Numbered from the stretch's first letter, positions 17,681 through 25,593 are shown. The stretch: 37,654 nucleotides of DNA from Saprospiraceae bacterium (GCA_020631355.1 JAHDHL010000047.1:1-37654), one strand, 5' to 3'. Numbers and translations: made by a program. Notes: a model not told the origin generated them from the letters alone.

Positions 17681-17712
17681 TTTGTAATTATAAAATATTT
17701 TGTTTATATTTG
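17681..17712 (+). promoter_or_regulatory. Bacteroidota-type promoter of the EACC1/CHAT-like operon
   Basis: TTTG at 17681-17684, a 20-nt spacer, then TATATTTG at 17705-17712 is an exact match to the phylum's sigma-A consensus (TTTG, N19-21, TAnnTTTG). Transcription would start near 17719, leaving a leader of about 90 nt before ATG 17810. Confidence 0.75.
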
Positions 17713-17809
17713 TAATGTAAGTTCTTTGATATATGTTTTGTAATTGAAGTAGTTATTTCTTACTTTTCACTTGTATTATAGCATACTAGCAAGAAAGAAA
17801 ACTAAGAAA

Positions 17810-18223
17810 ATGATTGAGAAAACTAAGCCTCTCTGTATGGAGGGGGTGAAAGTCCTATCCGACTGTTTTGAAAGCCAAGAAGAATTTTATCACCTACTAA
17901 AGGAATACACCGCTGGTAATACTGATGTCTCATTCAATTTTAGGAAAAGCAGGCAACCATCAAGAAGAAAATTCTCGAATTTTGTTGTTATTGATGCCTA
18001 TTCCCTAGGCACCGGAACGACTGGTTTCATCATAGATACACTATGTAGGCTTTGGTCAGAGCACATCAAGAATCCTAATGAATCCGATGCGAATATTGTA
18101 ATTTATCTCAAGGATCAAAGTCAGCTTGTGATTCCTACCTCAGTCAGCCGTGAGAATATCCATAAGTATGGTCAATTTATTGAGTACCTATCCAATTTAG
18201 AATCCATCGCCCTGAACGACTAA
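17810..18223 (+). CDS. EACC1-like small protein of a putative conflict system
   Basis: The 137-aa protein starts at ATG 17810; an in-frame TTG at 17771 would add a basic extension inside the leader. It has no signal peptide. The order of elements recalls 'effector-associated constant component 1' (EACC1) proteins: an N-terminal helix and short strand (FYHLLKEYTAGNTDVSFNF), a loop then VVIDAYSLGTGTTGFIIDTL, an amphipathic helix ending in RLWSEHI, a strand pair IVIYLKDQSQLVIP, and a last helix (ENIHKYGQFIEYL). EACC1 is known as a small constant partner in NTP-dependent conflict systems with caspase-like, CHAT or trypsin-like effectors. The match is by pattern, not alignment. Its neighbour 11 bp downstream looks like a degenerate CHAT, which supports it. 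The alternative is an unrelated orphan alpha/beta protein. Confidence 0.45.
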   Translation: MIEKTKPLCMEGVKVLSDCFESQEEFYHLLKEYTAGNTDVSFNFRKSRQPSRRKFSNFVVIDAYSLGTGTTGFIIDTLCRLWSEHIKNPNESDANIVIYLKDQSQLVIPTSVSRENIHKYGQFIEYLSNLESIALND

Positions 18224-18234
18224 ATCCCAAAAGT

Positions 18235-19317
18235 ATGAATAGGTATCATATTGCTTTCATAGAAGCTGCATGGGAATCAGATGAATCATCCATTTCAATT
18301 GATAACTTCGAGGCTGTCAATCGCTATTTTGATGAGAATCCCTACTATTCCATTCTATCTAAAGCAGAATATTTCAGGAAATCGTCCATCCAACAATTGG
18401 GTCAGATATTATCCGATGAAAAGTTCAATATTGTTAGTATCTCATCAGATTGTTCGATATCAGGGAATCTGATTTTCCATAATTCCCAAGACCCGACCCA
18501 TCCAGAATGGTTTCGTATGCAACCTGATGAACTTGAATTCACATTCAAGTGCTTCAGTAATAGAGTAGATTGTGTAATCGTAATTGCTCCCGTCGTGAAA
18601 ACTGCAGTAAAGGCAATCGCAAAACATATTCCTTATGTCATCGGACTACCTTATGGGCAATCAGATGGCAGTAACGACAAGTTATTTCATCAGGTATTCA
18701 ATGAAACTTTTTACGAGTGTCTTTTTAAGACCCATTGTTTGGAGACATCATATATCATCAGCAAGACAAGAGCGGAAAACAATGTGAATGGAAGAATAGC
18801 ACCCATTCTTAGAATTAATAAAAAGTATCGCAACATGCAGTCCGTTACGGAAAACACTAACAACCAACAAAATAAAATCATCCAATTAACTAAAGAACTG
18901 AATAAGATTGTTAATGAAGAAAACGAAATCAGAAAAAAAATCAATGAATACGAAAAAATCAGTGACATCGCAGATTTCCTGATAAACCAAAAAAATGAAA
19001 TTATAGAAACAATTGTAAGTGCGGTCATCCCAGAAAGAGATAGTAACGAAAAACAGGAGTTCAGATATCAACTTGATGATTGTATTGAAATTATTGAGGG
19101 ATGTATTGTTGGCAACTCAAAGCGACTGGTACGAAATGAATTTCTTGAGGAGATGTTCGATACCTCTCCGTTAGGCAATCTAAATAATTATTATTTATCC
19201 ATTGCAATGGATACACTTGAAACCATATTAGATAATGGCCCATTCAATGACAATGCTAAAAGCAAAGCACTTATCAACATTAGTAAGTTAAAGGATTTTT
19301 TTGAAGAAAGGATATAG
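18235..19317 (+). CDS. Degenerate CHAT (caspase-like) protein with coiled coil and helical C-terminus
   Basis: The product has 360 aa and no signal peptide. Residues ~40-175 follow the CHAT fold pattern: IVSISSDCSISGNLIF (66-81) matches the strand/HG loop 'iiHFSGHGs..GglvF'; CVIVIAPVV (113-121) matches 'CVVLNACYS'; AKHIPYVIGLPY (129-140) matches 'iAkhvdyVIGM'; and F155, F159 and Y160 match 'FaxgFY'. The catalytic His position is Asp72 and the catalytic Cys position is Pro119, so peptidase activity is not expected. Residues ~205-245 form a Lys/Glu coiled coil. Residues ~275-360 form a helical domain (QLDDCIEIIEGCI, LSIAMDTLETILDNG), possibly an effector-associated domain. It follows the EACC1-like gene by 11 bp in one operon. 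Fold assignment is by eye. Confidence 0.5.
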   Translation: MNRYHIAFIEAAWESDESSISIDNFEAVNRYFDENPYYSILSKAEYFRKSSIQQLGQILSDEKFNIVSISSDCSISGNLIFHNSQDPTHPEWFRMQPDELEFTFKCFSNRVDCVIVIAPVVKTAVKAIAKHIPYVIGLPYGQSDGSNDKLFHQVFNETFYECLFKTHCLETSYIISKTRAENNVNGRIAPILRINKKYRNMQSVTENTNNQQNKIIQLTKELNKIVNEENEIRKKINEYEKISDIADFLINQKNEIIETIVSAVIPERDSNEKQEFRYQLDDCIEIIEGCIVGNSKRLVRNEFLEEMFDTSPLGNLNNYYLSIAMDTLETILDNGPFNDNAKSKALINISKLKDFFEERI

Positions 19318-19318
19318 A

Positions 19319-19501
19319 TTAGTCCCAACCACCAAGATTTAGTATTTTTTTATTCAAATCTTTCATCAATCCCTCTATGTTTTCTACTTCCTTTTTAAGT
19401 GTTGCATTACTGGGGTTACTTCTCCAATCTTTTACAGCTCTTAATTTATCTTCTTTGAGCTTACTATACTTTTCTTTTAATTTCTCTAAATCGTCTTTCA
19501 T
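19319..19501 (-). CDS. Small coiled-coil protein convergent with the CHAT-like gene
   Basis: The 60-aa product is almost wholly one or two amphipathic helices rich in Lys, Glu and Leu (EKLKEKYSKLKEDKLRAVKD; VENIEGLMKDLNKKILNLGG), split by WRSNPSNATL. Its stop lies one base from the stop of the CHAT-like gene. The composition is compatible with a real coiled-coil adaptor, but short Lys-rich frames also arise by chance in AT-rich DNA. No homologue is claimed. Confidence 0.5.
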   Translation of the reverse strand: MKDDLEKLKEKYSKLKEDKLRAVKDWRSNPSNATLKKEVENIEGLMKDLNKKILNLGGWD

Positions 19502-19599
19502 CTTAGGATAAGTAATTTATAATTTACTTTCCCATAGTATCGAATTTGTAATATATAAATAATTAATAATATATACAATGACATCTTTCGTCAACAAAC

Positions 19600-20376
19600 T
19601 CATAAATTCCCTAATACCACGACCATAACCACACCTATTCCCAATAAGAATTTCAGGATGTCCCCATTGGTTTTCAACTGACTCATTTCCTCAAGGTAAT
19701 ACGGGATGCGAATGGGTAGATAAAACATCAGGAACAATATCCCTGCCCCAAAGAGATTAACGACATATATGGCTGTATTCCCCTTTTCCATATTGACGCC
19801 TGAGGCGATGGATTCCCAAGTTGTCGTATAGGCAATACAAGCGTAGGCAAGTAGAATCAAGTCCAATATCCATTCTTTCTTATTGGGTCGTTCGTAGCCC
19901 TCCAAAGGATCATCATCGCCATGAAGTCCCATGATACAGAATAAGAAATACAATTCCTTGATGACCACTATAAAAATGACCAGCATCATCCATCCTGACA
20001 TTTTCTCATCAGAATTGTCAGGGTCGGGAATTTCGAATCCAAAGGATTCGAAAACCAGCATCGCCATCAATACAGAGATAGCCATATGGAACATCCACAA
20101 GAACCAACCCGTTCCGATTTGTTCCCCATGTTCCTTGGCAGCCCTGTGGACATACTTCATCTTTTCGGGGAAAGCATATATCTCAAGAATAGAAACGACC
20201 ACCAATACCACTCCCAACCAAGGAATGAATACGGTATCATCATCCTGCATCGCCGCCTTGGTAGCAGCAACAATGACTGGTGACAACAACCAAAAATAAA
20301 GTGCACAAGCAAGGTTGAAGAACCAACCCTCCCAAGAATAAATGGTATCCTGTATGGATTTGTTATTCGCTCTCAT
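19600..20376 (-). CDS. Multi-pass inner-membrane protein of unknown function
   Basis: The 258-aa product starts at ATG 20376; a TTG 18 bases upstream is less likely. About seven hydrophobic segments are visible, for example FFNLACALYFWLLSPVIVAA, FIPWLGVVLVVVSILEIYAF, GWFLWMFHMAISVLMAMLVF, AIYVVNLFGAGILFLMFYLP and FLLGIGVVMVVVLG. Loops are acidic (IPDPDNSDEK; GDDDPLEGYERPNKKE). No transporter or enzyme signature is recognised. Its start overlaps the last 14 bases of the alkaline phosphatase gene, so the two are almost certainly translationally coupled in one operon. Confidence 0.75.
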   Translation of the reverse strand: MRANNKSIQDTIYSWEGWFFNLACALYFWLLSPVIVAATKAAMQDDDTVFIPWLGVVLVVVSILEIYAFPEKMKYVHRAAKEHGEQIGTGWFLWMFHMAISVLMAMLVFESFGFEIPDPDNSDEKMSGWMMLVIFIVVIKELYFLFCIMGLHGDDDPLEGYERPNKKEWILDLILLAYACIAYTTTWESIASGVNMEKGNTAIYVVNLFGAGILFLMFYLPIRIPYYLEEMSQLKTNGDILKFLLGIGVVMVVVLGNL

Positions 20377-21487
20377 TCTTTGCACCAAACCCAAATAGTT
20401 CCATCATTTTGGCATGAATGGCTGTATTTTCATAGATACCGGAAAAGTCTTCAGCTCCCGGGCCATAAGCAAAAACAGGAATCAAATCGGCAGTGTGGTA
20501 ATCCGTTGTGAATGCAGTCTCCAAACTATCCATTGTAGAGCCTTTATTAATCGCATATCCGCCTGTTTCGTGATCAGCCGTAACAATGACCAATGTCTCT
20601 CCGTCCTTTTCGGCAAAATCCAATACCTGACCGATAGCCTTGTCAAAATCATGCATTTCAGCTACGATCCAATCTGATTGGTTGGCATGGCCTCCCCAAT
20701 CTATCTGTGAACCCTCAATCATCAGAAAGAAACCTTTTTCTTTTCCTCTTTCTGCTAGGAATGCTACTGATTTCCCTGAAATACCGGCTAGGTAATCCCG
20801 ACCATCCTGAGCGGCCAACGGGTCCGTATTCGCAGTGAAGAATGCCAACGGAGCACTTGGGTCCATGACCAAATCATTGGTTTCTTCCTGAAAGAAATCG
20901 GATACATTATATCCTTTCTTTTTGAGTTCCATGGAAATATTGCGGTCATCTTCCCTTAGGTCAAAGTAATTCTTACCACCACCTACAAACAAATCGATAT
21001 CCGTCTTGATAAAATCGGCAGCATTTTCCTCGTGCTGCTTCCTTATCTTATTATGGCAAATAAAGCTGGCAGGAGTCGCATGGGTAATCGTAGAAGTGGA
21101 CACCAAGCCAGTGGCCAAACCTTCCTTTTCTGCTCTTTCCAGAATCGTTTCCACAGGGATTGTATCCTTATCCACACCAATGGCACCATTATAAGTTTTA
21201 ATACCACAAGAAAAAGCAGTGGCTCCGGCTGCAGAATCAGTCACCAAATCATCATAGGCATATGACTTATGCAATCCGATATATGGAAAACGTTCTAGGT
21301 TCAATTGATTATTGTTGGTATACAATCCTGCCGTAATTTGGCTGACACCCATTCCGTCACCCACCATAAGAATGATATTCTTTGGCTTCTGAGGAGTTGT
21401 ATCCACTGAGGGATTGGAACTCATGGCATTTTCGCAACCTGTCCACAACAAGCAGCCCAACAAGGTGAATATGATGATTCTGTTCAT
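20363..21487 (-). CDS. Lipoprotein alkaline phosphatase (PhoA family)
   Basis: The 374-aa enzyme hydrolyses phosphomonoesters outside the cytoplasm. The N-terminus is a lipoprotein signal with lipobox LWTGC (Cys18). Metal and catalytic motifs of the family are present: MVGDGMG near 41-47 (metal-binding Asp44), the nucleophile in DSAAGAT (Ser85), THATPASF near 135, EGSQIDWGGHAN near 257 and TADHETGGY near 300. Length is slightly short but complete. It is the first gene of an operon with the membrane protein at 19600-20376. A TATATTTG -7 box lies 33 bases upstream of the start. Confidence 0.93.
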   Translation of the reverse strand: MNRIIIFTLLGCLLWTGCENAMSSNPSVDTTPQKPKNIILMVGDGMGVSQITAGLYTNNNQLNLERFPYIGLHKSYAYDDLVTDSAAGATAFSCGIKTYNGAIGVDKDTIPVETILERAEKEGLATGLVSTSTITHATPASFICHNKIRKQHEENAADFIKTDIDLFVGGGKNYFDLREDDRNISMELKKKGYNVSDFFQEETNDLVMDPSAPLAFFTANTDPLAAQDGRDYLAGISGKSVAFLAERGKEKGFFLMIEGSQIDWGGHANQSDWIVAEMHDFDKAIGQVLDFAEKDGETLVIVTADHETGGYAINKGSTMDSLETAFTTDYHTADLIPVFAYGPGAEDFSGIYENTAIHAKMMELFGFGAKNESE

Positions 21488-21520
21488 TTTAAATTCTAAT
21501 TTGATTCATCGAATGATGTG

Positions 21521-21528
21521 CAAATATA
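21521..21528 (-). promoter_or_regulatory. -7 box of the alkaline phosphatase operon
   Basis: Read on the minus strand this is TATATTTG, an exact TAnnTTTG match, 33 bases before the start codon at 21487. A -33 TTTG at exactly 20 nt is not obvious. Confidence 0.5.
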
Positions 21529-21712
21529 CCATAGCATTCCAAGGTTTGGAATTAATTCCTTGCAAACTCATCCGGGAGGGATTCATCCCGTGATTTTTCA
21601 TGCCTTAGATTACAATATTCTATTCGAAATATTTAATAATTCAAATAGAATCCTTGTAGGATTTCATCCTCAATACCTTATCATTATCCTGAATTCAAAA
21701 TTCATTCGCCAC

Positions 21713-22441
21713 ATGCCAACAAAAGCCATCAATATCTGGTCAAGCCCCAGAAATATTTCCACGGCATTCATGTATTCCTTTGCCCAAAGGAATGATATGA
21801 CGGTCGTGGATGAACCACTTTATGCCCACTACCTCAAGGCTACGGATGTCGAACATCCTGGAAAGAACGAAATTCTAGCAAGTCAGAGTCAAGTAGCAAA
21901 GGATGTAATTGAGAATGTCATTCTCAAAACATATCCTACACCCTACTCGCTACACAAACAAATGACACATCATCTTGTGGACATGGATTGGGATTTCATG
22001 AGGGACTGCAAGAATATTCTATTGATTAGGAATCCCAGGGAAATCATTGCTTCTTATGCCAAGGTCATTCCCTATCCCAAAATGCGGGATGTGGGGATTC
22101 GGAAGCAGATGGAATTGTATCAATACCTGAAGAAGTACCACGCCCTCCATGGTATTGTGGATACGAATGAATTATTAAAGCATCCGCAAAAAGTATTGCG
22201 TCAACTTTGTTCACAACTGGATATCCCATTCGATATGTGTATGCTGGAATGGGGTAAGGGAGCTCGTCCGGAGGATGGGGTCTGGGCAAAATATTGGTAT
22301 AGTAATGTCCACCAATCCACAGGTTTCCAACCCTATCAGGCCAAACACCCAATACTAACGGAAGAACTCGAATCCTTAGCAAAGCAATGCATGCCCTACT
22401 ATGATGAACTGTACCAGCATTGCATCAAGTCGGACATATAG
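21713..22441 (+). CDS. Sulfotransferase-fold P-loop protein, partner of the class IV aminotransferase
   Basis: I place the start at ATG 21713 (242 aa), where the conserved domain begins; the longer frame from 21518 overlaps the phosphatase promoter. IWSSPRNISTAFMYSFAQR (residues ~8-26) is a 5'-phosphosulfate-binding loop of the sulfotransferase superfamily, and LLIRNPREIIASYAKV near 105-120 is the 3'-phosphate motif. Other conserved points are DEPLYAHYLKATDVEHPGK near 34-52 and EDGVWAKYWYSNVHQSTGF near 184-202. From memory these resemble the N-terminal half of plant branched-chain-aminotransferase-like proteins, whose C-terminal half resembles the next gene. Whether it transfers sulfate or only binds a nucleotide is unknown. 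Confidence 0.8.
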   Translation: MPTKAINIWSSPRNISTAFMYSFAQRNDMTVVDEPLYAHYLKATDVEHPGKNEILASQSQVAKDVIENVILKTYPTPYSLHKQMTHHLVDMDWDFMRDCKNILLIRNPREIIASYAKVIPYPKMRDVGIRKQMELYQYLKKYHALHGIVDTNELLKHPQKVLRQLCSQLDIPFDMCMLEWGKGARPEDGVWAKYWYSNVHQSTGFQPYQAKHPILTEELESLAKQCMPYYDELYQHCIKSDI

Positions 22442-22555
22442 GAATTTGGGTGTTAATATGTAATTGTTTTAGCGAAATATTACCATCTTAGCGACGAGCC
22501 AAGCGCCTTTGTTCAGGGCGTCATTCTTTCACTCATACATCAAAGCAACCTAGAA

Positions 22556-23452
22556 ATGTTACAACAATTCAATGAAAAGAACCGCAACATCTATGTCTAC
22601 CTAAAGGATAGGCTCGTTAAAAGAGAAGATGCCAAGGTTTCCGTATTCGACAGTGTGGTTCAGGGTGGCGATGCCGTATGGGAAGGCTTAAGGGTATATA
22701 ATGGTAGGATTTTCTGTTTGGATAAGCATCTGGAAAGATTACAGAATTCGGCACACGCCCTCTGCTTTAAGGATATTCCTAGTAACGAAACTATTACCCA
22801 AGCCATTTTTGAGACCCTTAAGGCCAATGAGATGATGGATGGCGTACATATCCGTCTGACATTGACCCGTGGTGAGAAAATCACATCCGGAATGGATCCA
22901 AGACTGAATCAGTACGGATGCACATTGATTGTATTGGCAGAATGGAAACCTCCGGTATATCCACCTAGTATTACGCTTGCCACATCCACCCAACGCAGGA
23001 ATAATCCGATGTTCCTTGATTCTAAGATCCATCACAATAATCTATTGAATAATATTCTGGCTAAGATAGATGCCAATCATGCCGGAGCTGATGCTGGGTT
23101 GATGTTGGATATCAACGGATTTGTTGCGGAAGCCAATGGAGTGAATGTATTCTGTATCAAGGATGGTGTCGTCATGACTCCCTTTGCGGATGCATGCCTA
23201 CCCGGTATTACCCGAGGATTGATTATCGAACTTTGTAATGAGAATGGTATTCCTTGCGTAGAAAAGAATCTTTCACTTGTAGAATTCTATACGGCAGATG
23301 AGGTTTTCACTACCGGAACAATGGGAGAACTCACTAGGGTGCGTGCCGTAGACCAAAGAAGTATATATAATAAGAGTGGGATAGAACGACTGGAAGAACT
23401 CCGGGGCTTGTTCCGCGAAAAAACCAAAAATTTCGGAACTGTCATCCAATAA
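22556..23452 (+). CDS. Class IV PLP aminotransferase (branched-chain/D-amino-acid type)
   Basis: The 298-aa PLP enzyme has the class IV fold of IlvE and D-amino-acid aminotransferase. It shows VSVFDSVVQGGDAVWEGLRV near 27-46, HLERLQNSAHAL near 60, the PLP-lysine segment LDSKIHHNNLLNNILAKI near 155-172, a phosphate-binding EANGVNVF near 195 and TTGTMGEL near 260. Residues such as YGCTLIVLAEWKPPVY are strikingly close to my recollection of plant 'branched-chain-aminotransferase-like' proteins. It lies 114 bp after the sulfotransferase-fold gene. It may not be the biosynthetic IlvE. Substrate is not inferable from sequence. Confidence 0.85.
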   Translation: MLQQFNEKNRNIYVYLKDRLVKREDAKVSVFDSVVQGGDAVWEGLRVYNGRIFCLDKHLERLQNSAHALCFKDIPSNETITQAIFETLKANEMMDGVHIRLTLTRGEKITSGMDPRLNQYGCTLIVLAEWKPPVYPPSITLATSTQRRNNPMFLDSKIHHNNLLNNILAKIDANHAGADAGLMLDINGFVAEANGVNVFCIKDGVVMTPFADACLPGITRGLIIELCNENGIPCVEKNLSLVEFYTADEVFTTGTMGELTRVRAVDQRSIYNKSGIERLEELRGLFREKTKNFGTVIQ

Positions 23453-23500
23453 TCAAAAATAACGGAACCTTATACTACCAACGGCGTATAACAAATAACA

Positions 23501-23530
23501 AAAGCCGTCATCTCTTTCGACAACGGCTTT
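23501..23530 (+). terminator. Weak terminator-like hairpin after the aminotransferase
   Basis: AAAGCCGT (23501-23508) and ACGGCTTT (23523-23530) pair over a 14-nt loop. The T-tract is only the TTT of the arm itself, so efficiency is doubtful. Confidence 0.45.
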
Positions 23531-23861
23531 GAAATAAACGCACTATAAAACCCCGATATTCATTATTTCCCTTTCGGGAAACGTTAATCGATTTACAATT
23601 AGAATTATTGCAATGACTATGCCACCTGAAAACCAATATGTTATGATAAATTCACATGTGTTAATTACATATATGTAAAGTGTTAACAAACAAACCACAT
23701 GTTATTTTTTCTTAATATAATTGACCCGAAATTTTAACATATAAAAATATTTTTAAAATGATTGGGTTTTGATTTTTCACTAGAAAAGAACCCTAATCCC
23801 CAATTTTCTCACCTAACCTAATCATCCCCTCAAAATACTTATTGATTTTCTTGCCTTTATC

Positions 23862-23893
23862 CTTGTTCATTTGGAAAACATAAATTACCTTTG
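23862..23893 (+). promoter_or_regulatory. rpsT promoter
   Basis: CTTG (23862-23865), a 20-nt spacer, then TACCTTTG (23886-23893) matches the Bacteroidota sigma-A promoter. Transcription would start near 23900, giving a ~24-nt leader. Confidence 0.75.
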
Positions 23894-23923
23894 CACTCCG
23901 TAATTTTTAAAAGCTTTATAGAC

Positions 23924-24175
23924 ATGGCACATCATCAGTCAGCTAAGAAGAGAATCCGTCAGACGGCAAAGCGTCGTGTGGCTAACCGTTATTATAAGAA
24001 GTCAACTCGTACTGCAATCAAGAATTTGCGTGGCATGACAGAAAAGTCTGACGCAGAAACTTTCTTGCCTAAGGTGATTTCTATGATAGATAGATTAGCA
24101 AAGAGAAATCAATTCCATAAGAATAAGGCTGCTAACCTAAAGGGTAAGTTAACGAAGTTCGTTTCTTCTCTTTAA
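23924..24175 (+). CDS. rpsT: 30S ribosomal protein S20
   Basis: The 83-aa basic protein (MAHHQSAKKRIRQTAKRRVA at the start) binds 16S rRNA early in 30S assembly. The N-terminal SAKKRIRQ...RRVANR motif and the later MIDRLAKRNQFHKNKAANLK are diagnostic for S20. The start is ATG 23924; the frame extends upstream but only across the promoter. It is a single-gene unit between its own promoter and a strong terminator. Confidence 0.96.
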   Translation: MAHHQSAKKRIRQTAKRRVANRYYKKSTRTAIKNLRGMTEKSDAETFLPKVISMIDRLAKRNQFHKNKAANLKGKLTKFVSSL

Positions 24176-24204
24176 TCAGTAGTATTCATATATTTTGATA
24201 GAGG

Positions 24205-24240
24205 AAAGGTGAAAGAACAATCGTTCTTTCACCTTTTTAT
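24205..24240 (+). terminator. rpsT terminator
   Basis: AAAGGTGAAAGAAC (24205-24218) and GTTCTTTCACCTTT (24223-24236) form a perfect 14-bp stem with a 4-nt loop, followed by TTAT. The flanking A and T runs might let it also work on the minus strand for hemB. Confidence 0.9.
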
Positions 24241-24297
24241 TGTAGCTACCCAAGCAACGTAGCATTAGGAGGAATCCAAGATTCCATCCTCATCTGG

Positions 24298-25293
24298 TCA
24301 TAACTTTCCTGACTGATATAATTTTGCATAATCCTTGGCAAAATAGGTCAATATTACCTGTGCTCCTGCCCTACGGATACTCAAGAGTGTCTCGGGCATC
24401 GCTTTCTCATATTCCAACCAACCATTCTTACAAGCAGCGATTAGCATTGCACATTCTCCGCTCACATGATACGCAGCAATGGGTATATCAAAATTCTGGT
24501 GGAGCAGACTTATGATGTCCAAATAATTCAATGCCGGTTTCACCATCATGAAATCAGCCCCCTCAAAAGCATCCAATGACGCTTCCCTTAATGCCTCCTG
24601 GCGATTGGCAGGGTCCATTTGATAGGTTTTCTTATCCTTGGGAATATCCTCACCATCCACTGGTGCAGAATCCAAGGCATCCCTAAACGGACCATAGAAA
24701 GCAGAGGCATACTTAGCAGTGTAAGACATAATACCCGTATCGGTATAGCCCGCTTCATCCATAGCCTTTCGAATATGGGCTACCCTACCATCCATCATAT
24801 CCGATGGGCCAATCAGATCGAATCCTGCCCTCGCTTGTGCCACTGCCATCTTTCCCAGGACCTCGAGGGTTTCGTCATTTACAATCTTGCCATTGCGAAC
24901 TATACCATCATGTCCATCCACATTGTAAGGGTCAAGGGCTGCATCAGAAATCAGGCAGGCTTCAGGAAAATGTTCCTTGATAGACGTAGCGGCTTTCAAG
25001 TAAAAATTTTCAGGGTCATAGCCATAAGTTCCTACCTTATCCTTCTTATCATTCGGTATTGCGGGAAAAAGGATGAAGCTTTTCAAACCCAATGTGATAC
25101 ATTCTCCGATTTCTTTCAGTAGATAATCGAGGGACATTCTATAATTACCCGGTAGGGATTGGATTTCATCCTTGATATCATTGCCATCCACAAGGAATAA
25201 CGGATAAACCAATTGTTCGGGAACGAGGTGTGTCTCCCTTACAAGGGAACGAATGGCGTCTGATTTTCTATTACGACGAGGGCGAATAAGCAT
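24298..25293 (-). CDS. hemB: Delta-aminolevulinic acid dehydratase (porphobilinogen synthase)
   Basis: The 331-aa cytoplasmic enzyme condenses two 5-aminolevulinate molecules to porphobilinogen in haem synthesis. It shows RPRRNRKSDAIRSLVRET at the N-terminus, LFPAIP near 76, the Schiff-base lysines in SYTAKYASAFYGPFRDA near 190-206 and MMVKPALNYLD near 250, and AAYHVSGE near 277. The metal loop reads DAALDPYNVDGHDG: the cysteines of zinc-type enzymes are replaced by Asp/Ala, so this is the aspartate-rich, magnesium-type form. It is the last gene after yidD, with a 15-bp gap. Confidence 0.97.
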   Translation of the reverse strand: MLIRPRRNRKSDAIRSLVRETHLVPEQLVYPLFLVDGNDIKDEIQSLPGNYRMSLDYLLKEIGECITLGLKSFILFPAIPNDKKDKVGTYGYDPENFYLKAATSIKEHFPEACLISDAALDPYNVDGHDGIVRNGKIVNDETLEVLGKMAVAQARAGFDLIGPSDMMDGRVAHIRKAMDEAGYTDTGIMSYTAKYASAFYGPFRDALDSAPVDGEDIPKDKKTYQMDPANRQEALREASLDAFEGADFMMVKPALNYLDIISLLHQNFDIPIAAYHVSGECAMLIAACKNGWLEYEKAMPETLLSIRRAGAQVILTYFAKDYAKLYQSGKL

Positions 25294-25308
25294 CTTTACT
25301 ATTTCTTG

Positions 25309-25563
25309 TTACTGAATTCGTTTTTCTGGTTCGGGTACCGGATCGAAAGGATCATGATTTGACCAAGGGTGGCATCGCAATATACGTTTCGTACCCATCC
25401 AAGTTCCCTTAAAAATGCCCCACTTCATAATGGCTTGCATCATATACATGGAACATGAGGGTTGATAACGGCATGCAGGAGGTGTCAATGGTGAAATAAA
25501 TGTCCTATAAAAAATAATAGGTAGGACAAATAACTTCCGCAATATGGTTAGTAACTGTTGCAT
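25309..25563 (-). CDS. yidD: Membrane protein insertion efficiency factor YidD
   Basis: The 84-aa small protein shows the family signature: IIFYRTFISPLTPPACRYQP then SCSMYMMQAI, KGTWMGTKRILRCHPW and DPFDPVP. YidD helps the YidC/Sec pathway insert inner-membrane proteins. It overlaps nothing and sits between an unknown gene (30 bp upstream) and hemB, all on the minus strand. Confidence 0.95.
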   Translation of the reverse strand: MQQLLTILRKLFVLPIIFYRTFISPLTPPACRYQPSCSMYMMQAIMKWGIFKGTWMGTKRILRCHPWSNHDPFDPVPEPEKRIQ

Positions 25564-25593
25564 ACAAATTCTCTATATCATTATACGATGAAT

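Larger units (their letters stand above)
23453..23923. other. 471-bp AT-rich gap between the aminotransferase and rpsT
   Basis: It contains a weak terminator-like hairpin at 23501-23530, a long AT-rich stretch in which I see no gene, and the rpsT promoter at its right end. Confidence 0.5.

Noticed and set aside
17672-19599. Mobile element carrying the AT-rich cassette
   Set aside because: No transposase, integrase, terminal inverted repeats or target duplication were found; only base composition hints at transfer.
22492-22530. Possible terminator between the sulfotransferase-fold and aminotransferase genes
   Set aside because: GACG/CGTC and CGCC/GGCG pairs are short and broken; too weak to call.
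24619-25122. Plus-strand ORF of 167 codons
   Set aside because: It lies entirely antisense to hemB, which is certain.
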